Below are positions 25,882 through 34,006 of a stretch of 40,407 bases of DNA, in pieces. Source of the stretch: Mammaliicoccus stepanovicii (GTDB lineage Bacteria; Bacillota; Bacilli; Staphylococcales; Staphylococcaceae); NCBI RefSeq assembly GCF_002902525.1, contig NZ_PPQZ01000014.1:1-40407 (forward strand). Direction: 5' to 3'. Under the pieces are notes generated by a model. It was not told the origin of the DNA and ran no database searches. It saw nothing but the letters and a program-made list of their open reading frames with translations. Position numbers and translations under genes: made by a program. Each line of letters begins with the position of its first letter. Positions within the stretch are counted from its first letter, which is position 1.

Positions 25882-27474
25882 ATGAGAAATCTGTTTAATG
25901 GTGTTGGTAAATTAACTTTATTTTATTTGAAAACTAATAAATGGAAGATGTTATTTTGGACGTTAGGTGTCGTAATGTTAACACTTATCATTCCACCAGC
26001 TTTTCAAGAAATGTATCCAAACAAAACTGATATGAAACCAATAGTGGAAACATCTAAGAATCCTGCAATGGAAGCAATGCTCGGACCAGGTCAATTTGAT
26101 CATGTGTCAGTAGGTGTATTGTTCACGCATGAAATGTTGCTGTTCACAGGCATATTAGTAGCCATTATGAGTATATTATTTGTTTCTAAAGGAACAAGAG
26201 GGGATGAAGAAACTGGACGAGTTGAAATGATTAGAGCGTTACCAATAGGAAAGATGTCCCCTCTAATAAGTTCAGTGATGAGTATGATCATAGTTAATGT
26301 AGCTATTGCTGTATTGCTTTCTATAGGGCTACCATTATTAAATATTGATAGCATTGATTGGAAAGGATCTGTTATATTTGCAGTTTCTTTAGGTGTAATT
26401 GGTATATTGTTCGGAATGTTAGCGGCAATATTTGCACAGTTAACAGAGACGAGCAGTAGTGTAATGGGATACAGTATTACCGTATTAATCGTATGTTACT
26501 TAATACGCGCAATTGGCGATGTTTTGAACGACACAATTTCATTGATATCTCCATTAGGTTGGGTAACGCGTACATTTGCTTATTCCGAAAATAATGTACT
26601 GCCATTGTTCTTTATGTTTATGTTGGCCATGATATTCTTATTGATAGCAATGTTACTTTATGCAAGACGTGATTTAGAATCAGGATTATTGCCTTCTAGA
26701 CCTGGAAAGAGAAACGCCAATCCAATTTGGCTATCCCCACTTGGTATGCAATTTAAATTATATAAGGTAGGTAATATTTCCTGGGCAATTGGAATGTTTA
26801 TCTTTGGAGCATCTTATGGTTCCATATTCGGAGAACTTGATGCTTTCATTAAAGACAATACGATGTTACAACAAATGCTTGCTGGCAAAGGAAGTAATTA
26901 TGTTGAATCATTTTTACCGACTTTAATGGTCATATTAGCAATCGTCTCAACAATACCTGCATTGATAAGCCTTTATAAAATTAAAACCGAAATAAATGAA
27001 CATAGAATAGAACATATACTTTCAAGACCAGTTTCTAGGGTGAAATTTTTCAGTAGTTATATTGTAGTCGCTTTATTTAATTCATTTATTATGATATTTC
27101 TTGCTGCATTAGGACTTTATATTGCACAGCGATCTGTATTAAATCACCCATTTCATTTCTGGACAATCATTCATTCAGGAATCGTACACGTGCCTGCTAT
27201 TATCACGTTTGTCGCGCTCGGTGTGTTATTAATTGGCTGGTTGAATAAATGGCACTTTGTCGTGTACCTATATTTAACTTATACATTTTTTGTTGTATAT
27301 CTCGGTCAATTATTAAATTTGAATGACTGGTTGAAAAATATTACACCGTTTCAACATATCCCTGAAATACCGGTTGAAGAAATGAGTTATAAGGGTATAA
27401 GTATATTGATTGCTATATCTATCGTATTCATTGTCATTGGTTTGTTAGGATTTAAACGTAAAGATATTACTTAA
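25882..27474 (+). CDS. ABC exporter permease (TnrB/polyketide-exporter-like)
   Basis: A 530-residue permease with about 12 hydrophobic segments in two similar halves, as in the COG3559 group (putative exporters of polyketide antibiotics). Recognisable pieces are SKGTRGDEETGRVEMIRALPIGK in the first half and the echo INEHRIEHILSRPVSRVKFFSSY in the second, each a cytoplasmic loop that would contact the ATPase. ATG 25882 follows AGGTG by 7 bases. It lies in the tetR-ABC operon. A role in resistance to a toxic natural product is inferred from the family; the substrate is not known. Confidence 0.88.
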   Translation: MRNLFNGVGKLTLFYLKTNKWKMLFWTLGVVMLTLIIPPAFQEMYPNKTDMKPIVETSKNPAMEAMLGPGQFDHVSVGVLFTHEMLLFTGILVAIMSILFVSKGTRGDEETGRVEMIRALPIGKMSPLISSVMSMIIVNVAIAVLLSIGLPLLNIDSIDWKGSVIFAVSLGVIGILFGMLAAIFAQLTETSSSVMGYSITVLIVCYLIRAIGDVLNDTISLISPLGWVTRTFAYSENNVLPLFFMFMLAMIFLLIAMLLYARRDLESGLLPSRPGKRNANPIWLSPLGMQFKLYKVGNISWAIGMFIFGASYGSIFGELDAFIKDNTMLQQMLAGKGSNYVESFLPTLMVILAIVSTIPALISLYKIKTEINEHRIEHILSRPVSRVKFFSSYIVVALFNSFIMIFLAALGLYIAQRSVLNHPFHFWTIIHSGIVHVPAIITFVALGVLLIGWLNKWHFVVYLYLTYTFFVVYLGQLLNLNDWLKNITPFQHIPEIPVEEMSYKGISILIAISIVFIVIGLLGFKRKDIT

Positions 27475-27488
27475 AGGGAGATGTATGT

Positions 27489-28076
27489 ATGACACAATTA
27501 CCTAAGATTGGGAAACCCGCAACAAATGCATTAAATAATAAGAACATCACGACTTTAGAACAAGTATCAACCTTAACTGAGAAAGAACTTTCGAAAATGC
27601 ATGGTGTTGGTCCAAAAGCAATAAAAATATTATTAGAAAATCTAGAAGAAAATGGATTGTCTTTCTATGAAGAAGATGGATTATTTGCGAATTTGGATTT
27701 TACAGTTAGCGGTGATTTGAATTGTAATAATGCTCCTAAACGTAAAGATATACGAGATATATTAATCGCATCAACTATAGGTGATGAGAAAGTATTAAAC
27801 GATAAACTAAGTGATGATTTTGTATGGATTGTACCAGGAGAAGTGCGAATCGAAGGTAAAGAAAATTTTATTAGAGAAATTAATGAACATTTACAAAAAG
27901 TCTCAAGTCTAGAAGTGAAATCGCTCATAACACATGGTAAAGAAGGCGCATCTCATGGAACCATAACTAATGAACATGGTGGGGAAATTCATTTTGCTGA
28001 TATGTATGAGTTCGAAAGTCATAAGAAAGATTCAAAAGTTAAAACGATAACATCGTACGTGTTAATGAATGACTAA
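27489..28076 (+). CDS. Helix-hairpin-helix / NTF2-like (SnoaL) fusion protein
   Basis: A 195-residue soluble protein made of two parts. Residues about 1-58 resemble a helix-hairpin-helix DNA-binding unit (LPKIGKPATNALNNKNITTLEQVSTL, then LSKMHGVGPKAIKILLENL). Residues about 72-195 look like an NTF2/SnoaL fold (RDILIASTIGDEKVLNDKLSDDFVWIVPG, then GKENFI and FADMYEFE), a fold used by polyketide cyclases and many small-ligand binders. It starts 15 bp after the exporter permease with its own AAAGGGAG site, so it belongs to the operon. It might bind or sense the exported compound, or bind DNA as a co-regulator. No function can be assigned firmly. Confidence 0.75.
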   Translation: MTQLPKIGKPATNALNNKNITTLEQVSTLTEKELSKMHGVGPKAIKILLENLEENGLSFYEEDGLFANLDFTVSGDLNCNNAPKRKDIRDILIASTIGDEKVLNDKLSDDFVWIVPGEVRIEGKENFIREINEHLQKVSSLEVKSLITHGKEGASHGTITNEHGGEIHFADMYEFESHKKDSKVKTITSYVLMND

Positions 28077-28164
28077 CATGTAAAAATATTATCAATTTAA
28101 ATACTTATATGATTCAAAATATGGTAAATTATAAAAGATAATATTATATTTTGGAGGTATATCT

Positions 28165-28518
28165 ATGGAAGCAACACTACCAAATTGCCCTAAATGTGAC
28201 TCTGAATACACATATGAAGATGGTCTATTATTAGTATGTCCTATGTGTAGTCATGAATGGTCAGCAAATGAGGATAATTCATCAGAAGAAGTAACAATTA
28301 TTAAAGATGTAAACGGCGTAGAATTAAATGATGGTGATACAGTAACAGTAGTCAAAGACTTAAAGATTAAAGGATCATCAAATTCTATTAAACAAGGAAC
28401 TAAAGTTAAAGGAATTAGACTAGTTGATCCAGAAGACGGTCATGACATTGACTGTAAAATTCCAGGCTTCGGTCAAATTGGCTTGAAGTCATCAGTAGTA
28501 AAAAAAGTAAGTAAGTGA
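28165..28518 (+). CDS. yjdM: PhnA/YjdM family zinc-ribbon protein
   Basis: A 117-residue protein of the PhnA/YjdM family, formerly thought to act in alkylphosphonate use. The N-terminus is a zinc ribbon with two CxxC knuckles, CPKC and CPMC (Cys residues near 8, 11, 26 and 29). The C-terminal part carries the conserved VKDVNGVELNDGDTVTVVKDLKIKG-like block (seen here as IKDVNGVELNDGDTV and LKIKGSS). Length is normal. It has its own binding site (TTGGAGG) and a strong terminator, so it is a separate unit from the exporter operon. The cellular role is not established. Confidence 0.93.
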   Translation: MEATLPNCPKCDSEYTYEDGLLLVCPMCSHEWSANEDNSSEEVTIIKDVNGVELNDGDTVTVVKDLKIKGSSNSIKQGTKVKGIRLVDPEDGHDIDCKIPGFGQIGLKSSVVKKVSK

Positions 28519-28538
28519 TTTATCTAATGCCAAATATG

Positions 28539-28584
28539 ATACGAGTGTGAGACGATATAATGATATCTCACACTCGTATTTTTT
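28539..28584 (+). terminator. Terminator after yjdM
   Basis: A perfect 14-bp stem (28539-28552 with 28566-28579) is followed by a T run. Confidence 0.9.
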
Positions 28585-28624
28585 ACTAGTGGATGACCTA
28601 TTCTATTAGTCACATTTGCTTTTT

Positions 28625-28747
28625 CGGTCCACATAAATGATTATCTGGTCCGAAAACGGCAAATGCGGTCCACATAAATGATTATCTGGCCCGAAAATAG
28701 GAAATGCGGCCCACAAAAAAGGTTATGTGGGCCGAAAACGTGATTTA
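28625..28747. repeat. Family B repeat, second array
   Basis: Three units begin with CGGYCC at 28625, 28666 and 28707, exactly 41 bp apart. GGNCC lies at 28626, 28647, 28667, 28688, 28708 and 28729, spacing 21/20/21/20/21, the same phase as at 17198-17321. The third unit forms a perfect 9-bp stem (CGGCCCACA with TGTGGGCCG). It lies between the yjdM terminator and nagE. The following 28748-28958 is AT-rich and holds only the nagE promoter region. Confidence 0.93.
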
Positions 28748-28904
28748 TAGATTTTCGATGTCTATATCCATCCCCAAATAAAGAAAGTTAATCCATGACT
28801 TTGTTATTTCTGTCTTGTTAGAATTTGAAATAAATTGTTTTAATATTAAAATTGTTATTAAAATTTTTAGAATAATGAGAATTCAACTTATTATATACAT
28901 AAAG

Positions 28905-28933
28905 TTAAAGATATGGTAAACATATAATATAAT
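28905..28933 (+). promoter_or_regulatory. Likely nagE promoter
   Basis: TTAAAG (28905-28910) and TATAAT (28928-28933) are 17 bp apart and lie 26 bp upstream of the nagE start. The -35 box is weak. No clear cre or operator was seen. Confidence 0.45.
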
Positions 28934-28958
28934 ACATATTTTAATAAGGGAGAAAATT

Positions 28959-30425
28959 ATGAAAGCATACATGCAAAAGTTTGCCCAATCGTTGATGTTG
29001 CCAATATCTATATTACCAGTTGCAGGGTTATTATTAGGAATTGCTTCATTTCTCGATTCAGGTGCAATTAGTGGGAAAGGTAATAGTGTTGCTAACTTTT
29101 TAGCCAATGGTGGATTGGCAATTATTGAGAGTTTACCAATATTATTTGCAGTCGGTTTGGCGTTCGGGATGTCTAAAGATAAAAATGGTGCTGCAGCATT
29201 AAGTGGTCTTGTATCATTTTTAGTTGTGACGAAAGTACTTGATCCAGTATCAATGGCAAAAATTTTACATACTTCACAAGATAAAGTTGATATCGCATTT
29301 ACAGGTATCAGTAATGTGTTTATAGGGATTATTTGTGGTTTAGTAACAGCAGCAATTTACAATAGGTTTAAAGATACTAAACTCCCAACTGCATTAGCGT
29401 TTTTCAGTGGGAAACGATTAGTACCTATCTTATCCGCGGCTACAATGCTCGTTATATCATTAGCATTAATGTTTATTTGGCCGCCAGTTTATAATAGTTT
29501 AGTATCATTCGGGGAATTGATTTCTGGTCTTGGGCCATTAGGTGCGGGATTATATGGATTTTTCAATAGATTATTGTTACCTTTCGGATTACATCATGCT
29601 TTAAACCAAGTATTCTGGTTTGATATAGCCGGAATTAATGATATTGCAAATTTCTGGTCAAGTAAAGGTGAAGAAGGAATAACAGGTAGGTATCAAGCAG
29701 GTTTATTCCCTATCATGATGTTTGGAATGCCAGCTGCAGCACTTGCCATTTGGAAAAATGCTGAAAAACGTAATAAAAAAGTAGTCGGTTCATTAATGTT
29801 AGCAGCAGGTCTTGCATCATTTATAACTGGTATAACAGAGCCGCTTGAATTTTCATTCTTAGTAGCAGCACCGTTACTCTTTGGAATTCATGCAGTATTA
29901 ACAGGTATTTCTCTATTTATTGCAGCAACGTTCCATTGGACAGCTGGATTTACGTTCAGTGCAGGGTTAATTGATTACTTGCTTAGTTTAAGTATTCCGA
30001 TAGCGAATAAACCATTGATGCTATTAGTATTAGGTGTAGTTATGGGGATTGTTTATTTCGTTATCTTTGATTTTGCTATACGTAAATTTGACTTAAAGAC
30101 ACCAGGTAGAGATGGCTTAATGCCAGAAGCTTCTAAGCAAGATCCGAGTCTTGAAGAAAATGCAAACACTTCTAATGAAGGTATTTCAAACAAAACAAGA
30201 TTAATCTATGAAGCAATTGGTGGTAAAGAGAATATTCAAGACATCGATAATTGCGCTACGAGACTACGTTTAACTTTAAACGATACAAGTATTGTTGATC
30301 AAGAAAAGATTAAACAATCAGGCGCATTGGGAAATAAAATTATAAGTGATAAAAACATTCAAGTCATTATTGGTACGGATGTTCAATTCACTGCAGACGA
30401 ATTAATGAAATTACAACAAAATTAA
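28959..30425 (+). CDS. nagE: PTS N-acetylglucosamine-specific EIICB
   Basis: A 488-residue PTS permease of the glucose/N-acetylglucosamine family, importing and phosphorylating GlcNAc. The EIIC domain (about 1-385) includes LMLPISILPVAGLLLGI, FGLHHALNQVFWFDIAG and the sugar-binding region GITEPLEFSFL. After a polar linker, the EIIB domain (about 408-488) has phosphocysteine Cys432 in IDNCATRLRLT. There is no EIIA domain, so a general EIIA (Crr type) must serve it. Length equals that of staphylococcal NagE. A glucose or maltose specificity is less likely but not excluded by sequence alone. It is monocistronic with its own terminator. Confidence 0.9.
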   Translation: MKAYMQKFAQSLMLPISILPVAGLLLGIASFLDSGAISGKGNSVANFLANGGLAIIESLPILFAVGLAFGMSKDKNGAAALSGLVSFLVVTKVLDPVSMAKILHTSQDKVDIAFTGISNVFIGIICGLVTAAIYNRFKDTKLPTALAFFSGKRLVPILSAATMLVISLALMFIWPPVYNSLVSFGELISGLGPLGAGLYGFFNRLLLPFGLHHALNQVFWFDIAGINDIANFWSSKGEEGITGRYQAGLFPIMMFGMPAAALAIWKNAEKRNKKVVGSLMLAAGLASFITGITEPLEFSFLVAAPLLFGIHAVLTGISLFIAATFHWTAGFTFSAGLIDYLLSLSIPIANKPLMLLVLGVVMGIVYFVIFDFAIRKFDLKTPGRDGLMPEASKQDPSLEENANTSNEGISNKTRLIYEAIGGKENIQDIDNCATRLRLTLNDTSIVDQEKIKQSGALGNKIISDKNIQVIIGTDVQFTADELMKLQQN

Positions 30426-30436
30426 AATAAAGTTCT

Positions 30437-30478
30437 GACTCAATAACAATTGAAAAAATTGTTGTTGAGTCTTTTTTT
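30437..30478 (+). terminator. Terminator after nagE
   Basis: A 15-bp stem (30437-30451 with 30457-30471, one G-T pair) is followed by seven T. Confidence 0.88.
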
Positions 30479-30612
30479 GTCGATTACAAACGATATAATC
30501 AACGATTTAAAACATTATTGAACATTATTGAACAAAAATAACTAAAAATGAATGCTTTTTTAAAATTTTAGTAGTAATATGTACGTAATGAAGTACAAAA
30601 GGGGGAACGAAG

Positions 30613-31878
30613 ATGGGAATTAAAAAAGCGATTTTGTTAGGTGCAGGTGATAGAGGTGGCAAAGTTTATGCAAATTTAATTAAATCATTGCCACATGAAA
30701 TCCAATTAGTCGCTGTTGCTGAGCCGATTAAAGAAAGAAGAGAAAGAATTTCGAAAGAACATCATATAGAAGGAAAATCTGTCTATGCATCATGGGTAGA
30801 TTTATTGAACGATAGACCTGATGCAGATGTCGCTATTATATGTACGCAGGATAAAGAGCATTTTGAACCGACAATGAAAGCATTAGATTCAGGTTATCAT
30901 GTATTATTAGAAAAGCCTATGTCACCAAGTGCTGGAGAATGTATTAAAATGGTCGAAAAATCTGAAGAAATGAACAAAACGTTAACGATTTGTCACGTAT
31001 TAAGATATACGCCGTTTTGGAATAGAATTAAGAAAATAGTCGAAAATGGAGATATTGGAGAAGTTGCATCTATACAATTAAATGAAAATGTAGAATATAT
31101 GCATATGTCTCATAGTTTCGTAAGAGGTAATTGGAAGAGCAAAGAAACATCTAGCCCTATGATATTGGCAAAATCTTGTCATGATATGGATATTATTAGT
31201 TATATAATGGATAAAGATTGTAAGAGAATCAATTCGTTCGGTTCGTTAATGTATTTTAATGAATCAAACAAACCAGAGGGTGCACCACTTAGATGTCTAG
31301 ATGGCTGTCCTGCAGAAAATGAATGCCCATTCCATGCTGGAAGATATTACTTAGGTAGAGGTAAAGGTTGGGCAATGAAATTTACTGAAGAAAATACAAA
31401 TGAAGCCATTATTAAATCATTACAAACAACAGATTACGGTAAATGTGTATTCCAATCTGATAACGATGTTGTGGATCATCAAGTTGTAAATATGGAATTT
31501 GATAACGGTGCAACGGCCACATTTAGTATGAGTGCATTTACGAGAGAACAAACAAGAATCGTTCAAATTATGGGAACGAAAGGTGAAATAAGAGGTAATA
31601 TGGAAACAAACGAAATAAGTGTTTTTGACTTTTTAACGAGAGAAGAAAAAGTTGTTAAATTCCCTGAAGTTGCGAGTGGACATGGTGGCGGAGACGAAGG
31701 CATTATTAAAGATTTTATACAAACGATAAATCGTAAAGATAATCAAACATCTAAGTCGGTAGCAAGTAAATCGTTAATCAGTCATTTAATGGCGTTTGCA
31801 GCTGAAGAATCAAGATTAAACCAAGGACAGTCTATCAATATAGATGAATTCTATACAAAAATAGCCTCAGGTGAATAA
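30613..31878 (+). CDS. Gfo/Idh/MocA family oxidoreductase
   Basis: A 421-residue NAD(P)-dependent dehydrogenase of the Gfo/Idh/MocA family. The Rossmann motif is GAGDRGGKVY (about 10-19), the conserved EKP motif is in LLEKPMSPS, and the domain junction has KSCHDMDIISYIM with the usual catalytic-type histidine. An insert in the C-terminal domain carries three closely spaced cysteines (Cys228, Cys232, Cys238; CLDGCPAENEC), which could bind a metal. The substrate is probably a sugar or inositol derivative but cannot be named. It stands alone with an AAGGGGG site; neighbours nagE and the dehydrogenase are on separate transcripts. Confidence 0.87.
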   Translation: MGIKKAILLGAGDRGGKVYANLIKSLPHEIQLVAVAEPIKERRERISKEHHIEGKSVYASWVDLLNDRPDADVAIICTQDKEHFEPTMKALDSGYHVLLEKPMSPSAGECIKMVEKSEEMNKTLTICHVLRYTPFWNRIKKIVENGDIGEVASIQLNENVEYMHMSHSFVRGNWKSKETSSPMILAKSCHDMDIISYIMDKDCKRINSFGSLMYFNESNKPEGAPLRCLDGCPAENECPFHAGRYYLGRGKGWAMKFTEENTNEAIIKSLQTTDYGKCVFQSDNDVVDHQVVNMEFDNGATATFSMSAFTREQTRIVQIMGTKGEIRGNMETNEISVFDFLTREEKVVKFPEVASGHGGGDEGIIKDFIQTINRKDNQTSKSVASKSLISHLMAFAAEESRLNQGQSINIDEFYTKIASGE

Positions 31879-31904
31879 TAATCTTTAACAATTTAATATA
31901 AAAA

Positions 31905-32070
31905 ATGGGAGTGGGACAGAAATCTCATTTTATCAAAAAAGATTTCGTTGTCCCACCCCGGCAAGGATGACTAGAATTGAAAAAAGCTTGATATAAAGCG
32001 TATTTTCAGTTCAGTCATCTACTGCCAATATACAACAAAGGCTAGGACTCATTAATTATGTCCCAGCCTT
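31905..32070. repeat. Staphylococcal-type structured intergenic element
   Basis: The element starts with GGGAGTGGGACAGAAAT, a sequence common in staphylococcal intergenic regions. It can form three hairpins in a row: GTGGGACA (31911-31918) with TGTCCCAC (31949-31956), extended by AAATCT/AGATTT; GGCA-ATGACT-TTGAAAA (from about 31960) with its complements up to 32034; and GGCTAGGAC (32040-32048) with GTCCCAGCC (32060-32068). The last can serve as terminator for the minus-strand dehydrogenase gene. It fills the gap between convergent genes. Confidence 0.8.
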
Positions 32071-32109
32071 ATTTATTTAAATATAGAATTTATATTCCTA
32101 ACTTCATAT

Positions 32110-33063
32110 TTAATTTACAATAAAGTCAGGCTTTTCACCGTTTAGTTTTTTGATTGTATTATTTGCTACTATTTCAGCCATCATATCTCGTGCTTCAAAT
32201 GATGCGTTTCCGATATGAGGTGTCAGTACGACATTATCCATAGATTTAAGCGCTTCAGTTATTTGAGGTTCGAATTCAAATACATCTAAAGCTGCACCTT
32301 CAATTTGTTTATTCTTTAATGCGTCTACTAATGCTTGTTCATCTACGATAGGGCCACGTGCCGCATTAATAATATATGCTGTTTCTTTCATTTTATTAAA
32401 TGCATCTTTATTGAAGAGGTGATGTAATTGTTCTGAATAAGCTGCGTTTATTGTGATGAAATCAGCTTGCTCTAACATATCATCTAGACTGACATAAGAC
32501 GCCCCGAGTTCAGCTTCTTGTTCAGGCTTTCTATTTGGTCCGGTATAGATGATATTCATGTCAAATCCCTTGGCACGTCTAGCGACAGCTGAACCTATCT
32601 CACCAAGTCCAACTATACCGATAGTCTTACCGGAGACTTCTCGACCTCTAAAGAATAGTGGAGCCCATCCATTAAATCCTGTCGTTCTACAAACTTTATC
32701 ACCCTCCGGTATTCTTCTTGCTGCCGCTATTAAAATACCAATAGTTAAATCTGCAGTAGCATTTGTTGAAGCTTTAGGTGTATTGGTTACATCTATGTCT
32801 TTTTCACGTGCGTATTTCACATCAATATTATTGAATCCAGCACCATAATTTGCAATGAATTTTAAGTTTGGTGCATTATCTATGATTTCTTTATCTATAT
32901 TTGTAGATAATGGGCTTATTATGGCATCTACATCTTTAACACGAGCGAGTAATGTTTCTTTCGTAATCAGTTTCTCACCTTCAAACACATCTACTTCAAA
33001 ATGTTCTTTCAATAAATTTAATCCTTCGCTAGGTATTTCACCTGTAATTAATACTTTTGCCAT
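32110..33063 (-). CDS. D-isomer-specific 2-hydroxyacid dehydrogenase (glyoxylate/hydroxypyruvate reductase-like)
   Basis: A 317-residue NAD(P)H-dependent reductase of 2-oxoacids. The nucleotide loop is GIVGLGEIGSAVARRAKGF (about 150-168). Catalytic residues lie in INAARGPIVDE (Arg), in the Glu of the ALDVFEFEP segment, and in LTPHIGNAS (His). NATADLTIGILIAAARRI, before the nucleotide loop, is typical of glyoxylate/hydroxypyruvate reductases. It follows the rpiR-type gene by 42 bp on the same strand with a strong AGGAGG site, so the two probably share a transcript. Its physiological substrate and its link to the sugar PTS are unknown. Confidence 0.9.
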   Translation of the reverse strand: MAKVLITGEIPSEGLNLLKEHFEVDVFEGEKLITKETLLARVKDVDAIISPLSTNIDKEIIDNAPNLKFIANYGAGFNNIDVKYAREKDIDVTNTPKASTNATADLTIGILIAAARRIPEGDKVCRTTGFNGWAPLFFRGREVSGKTIGIVGLGEIGSAVARRAKGFDMNIIYTGPNRKPEQEAELGASYVSLDDMLEQADFITINAAYSEQLHHLFNKDAFNKMKETAYIINAARGPIVDEQALVDALKNKQIEGAALDVFEFEPQITEALKSMDNVVLTPHIGNASFEARDMMAEIVANNTIKKLNGEKPDFIVN

Positions 33064-33105
33064 GATAAAACCTCCTAGAAATATTCGTTGTACTATAAAG
33101 ATACC

Positions 33106-33855
33106 CTATTTTTGCATTTTCCATTCACTGTACTTTCGGGTGATAATTTCAAAAGCGATATGGTAAGGGAGAAAACTTGATGCAGTGTGGTGACTAAATA
33201 ATTCTATTGGTGAACTATTAACATAAATATTATAGCTTGCATTTTGTGCTAAATAATTATCTTTCAACGTTGTGATAGATATATACTTAATATTTCGTGT
33301 ATGCATGATTTTTATTTTTTCTTTAAGATGTGCCGTATCGCCAGATAAAGAAATAATAAAGAGTAAATCCTCTGCTTTCATCTGATCTATTGCAATTTGA
33401 AGTTCATTTTCATCATTGATAACCATAACGCGTTTGTTTATTGAAAGGAAGTGTCTTTGAGCATCACGAGCAACGTTTAACTGTGCGATACCAGTACCAT
33501 AAATATAAATGAAGGAAGACTTGTCTAATTCTGAGCTAATATAATCATAGTCTATCATTTTTAAATGTTTAATAGATTGGTTTATATCTTGTTCTAAACT
33601 ATCTATTATATCAGTTGAAGGTTCAGAAACTTGTCTATTCAATTTAATATATGCTTTAAAGTCACTATACCCATCGAATCCGAGTTTGCGTGCAAGGCGA
33701 TGAATAGAAGAAATAGAAGTATGTGAAATATCTGCTAGTTCTTGTATCTTTAAACGATGTAGTAAATGAATGTTTTCGTTAACCATTTTGATGATATGTA
33801 TGTCATTGTCGTTTAACTGCTGATAATGCTCGTTTATAAGTTTATCCAAAATCAT
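33106..33855 (-). CDS. MurR/RpiR family transcriptional regulator
   Basis: A 249-residue regulator with an N-terminal RpiR helix-turn-helix (about 30-75; LADISHTSISSIHRLARKLGFDGYSDFK) and a C-terminal SIS domain that binds phosphosugars (about 105-235; YIYGTGIAQLNVARDAQRHFL, LLFIISLSGDT). It is divergent from the alpha-glucoside-type PTS gene and upstream of the dehydrogenase. The simplest reading is that it senses the phosphorylated sugar made by that PTS and controls both directions. The start follows GGAGGA at normal spacing. Confidence 0.92.
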   Translation of the reverse strand: MILDKLINEHYQQLNDNDIHIIKMVNENIHLLHRLKIQELADISHTSISSIHRLARKLGFDGYSDFKAYIKLNRQVSEPSTDIIDSLEQDINQSIKHLKMIDYDYISSELDKSSFIYIYGTGIAQLNVARDAQRHFLSINKRVMVINDENELQIAIDQMKAEDLLFIISLSGDTAHLKEKIKIMHTRNIKYISITTLKDNYLAQNASYNIYVNSSPIELFSHHTASSFLPYHIAFEIITRKYSEWKMQK

Positions 33856-33952
33856 TGATTATCCTCCATTCTTATTGAAAATTTTTTCATGTTTTGAAAA
33901 TATAACCTAAGTTTACTATGTGATTTCTAAATTCGTCAAACCTATTGGAATG

Positions 33953-33966
33953 TGTAAGCGCTTCCT
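33953..33966. promoter_or_regulatory. CcpA cre site upstream of the alpha-glucoside PTS gene
   Basis: TGTAAGCGCTTCCT fits the cre consensus TGWAANCGNTNNCA at all but one of its key positions. It lies 40 bp upstream of the PTS start codon, suggesting catabolite repression of the PTS gene. Confidence 0.65.
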
Positions 33967-34006
33967 ATATTGTGGAGAGAAGACGAAATTAAAAAGGGGT
34001 TATGAT

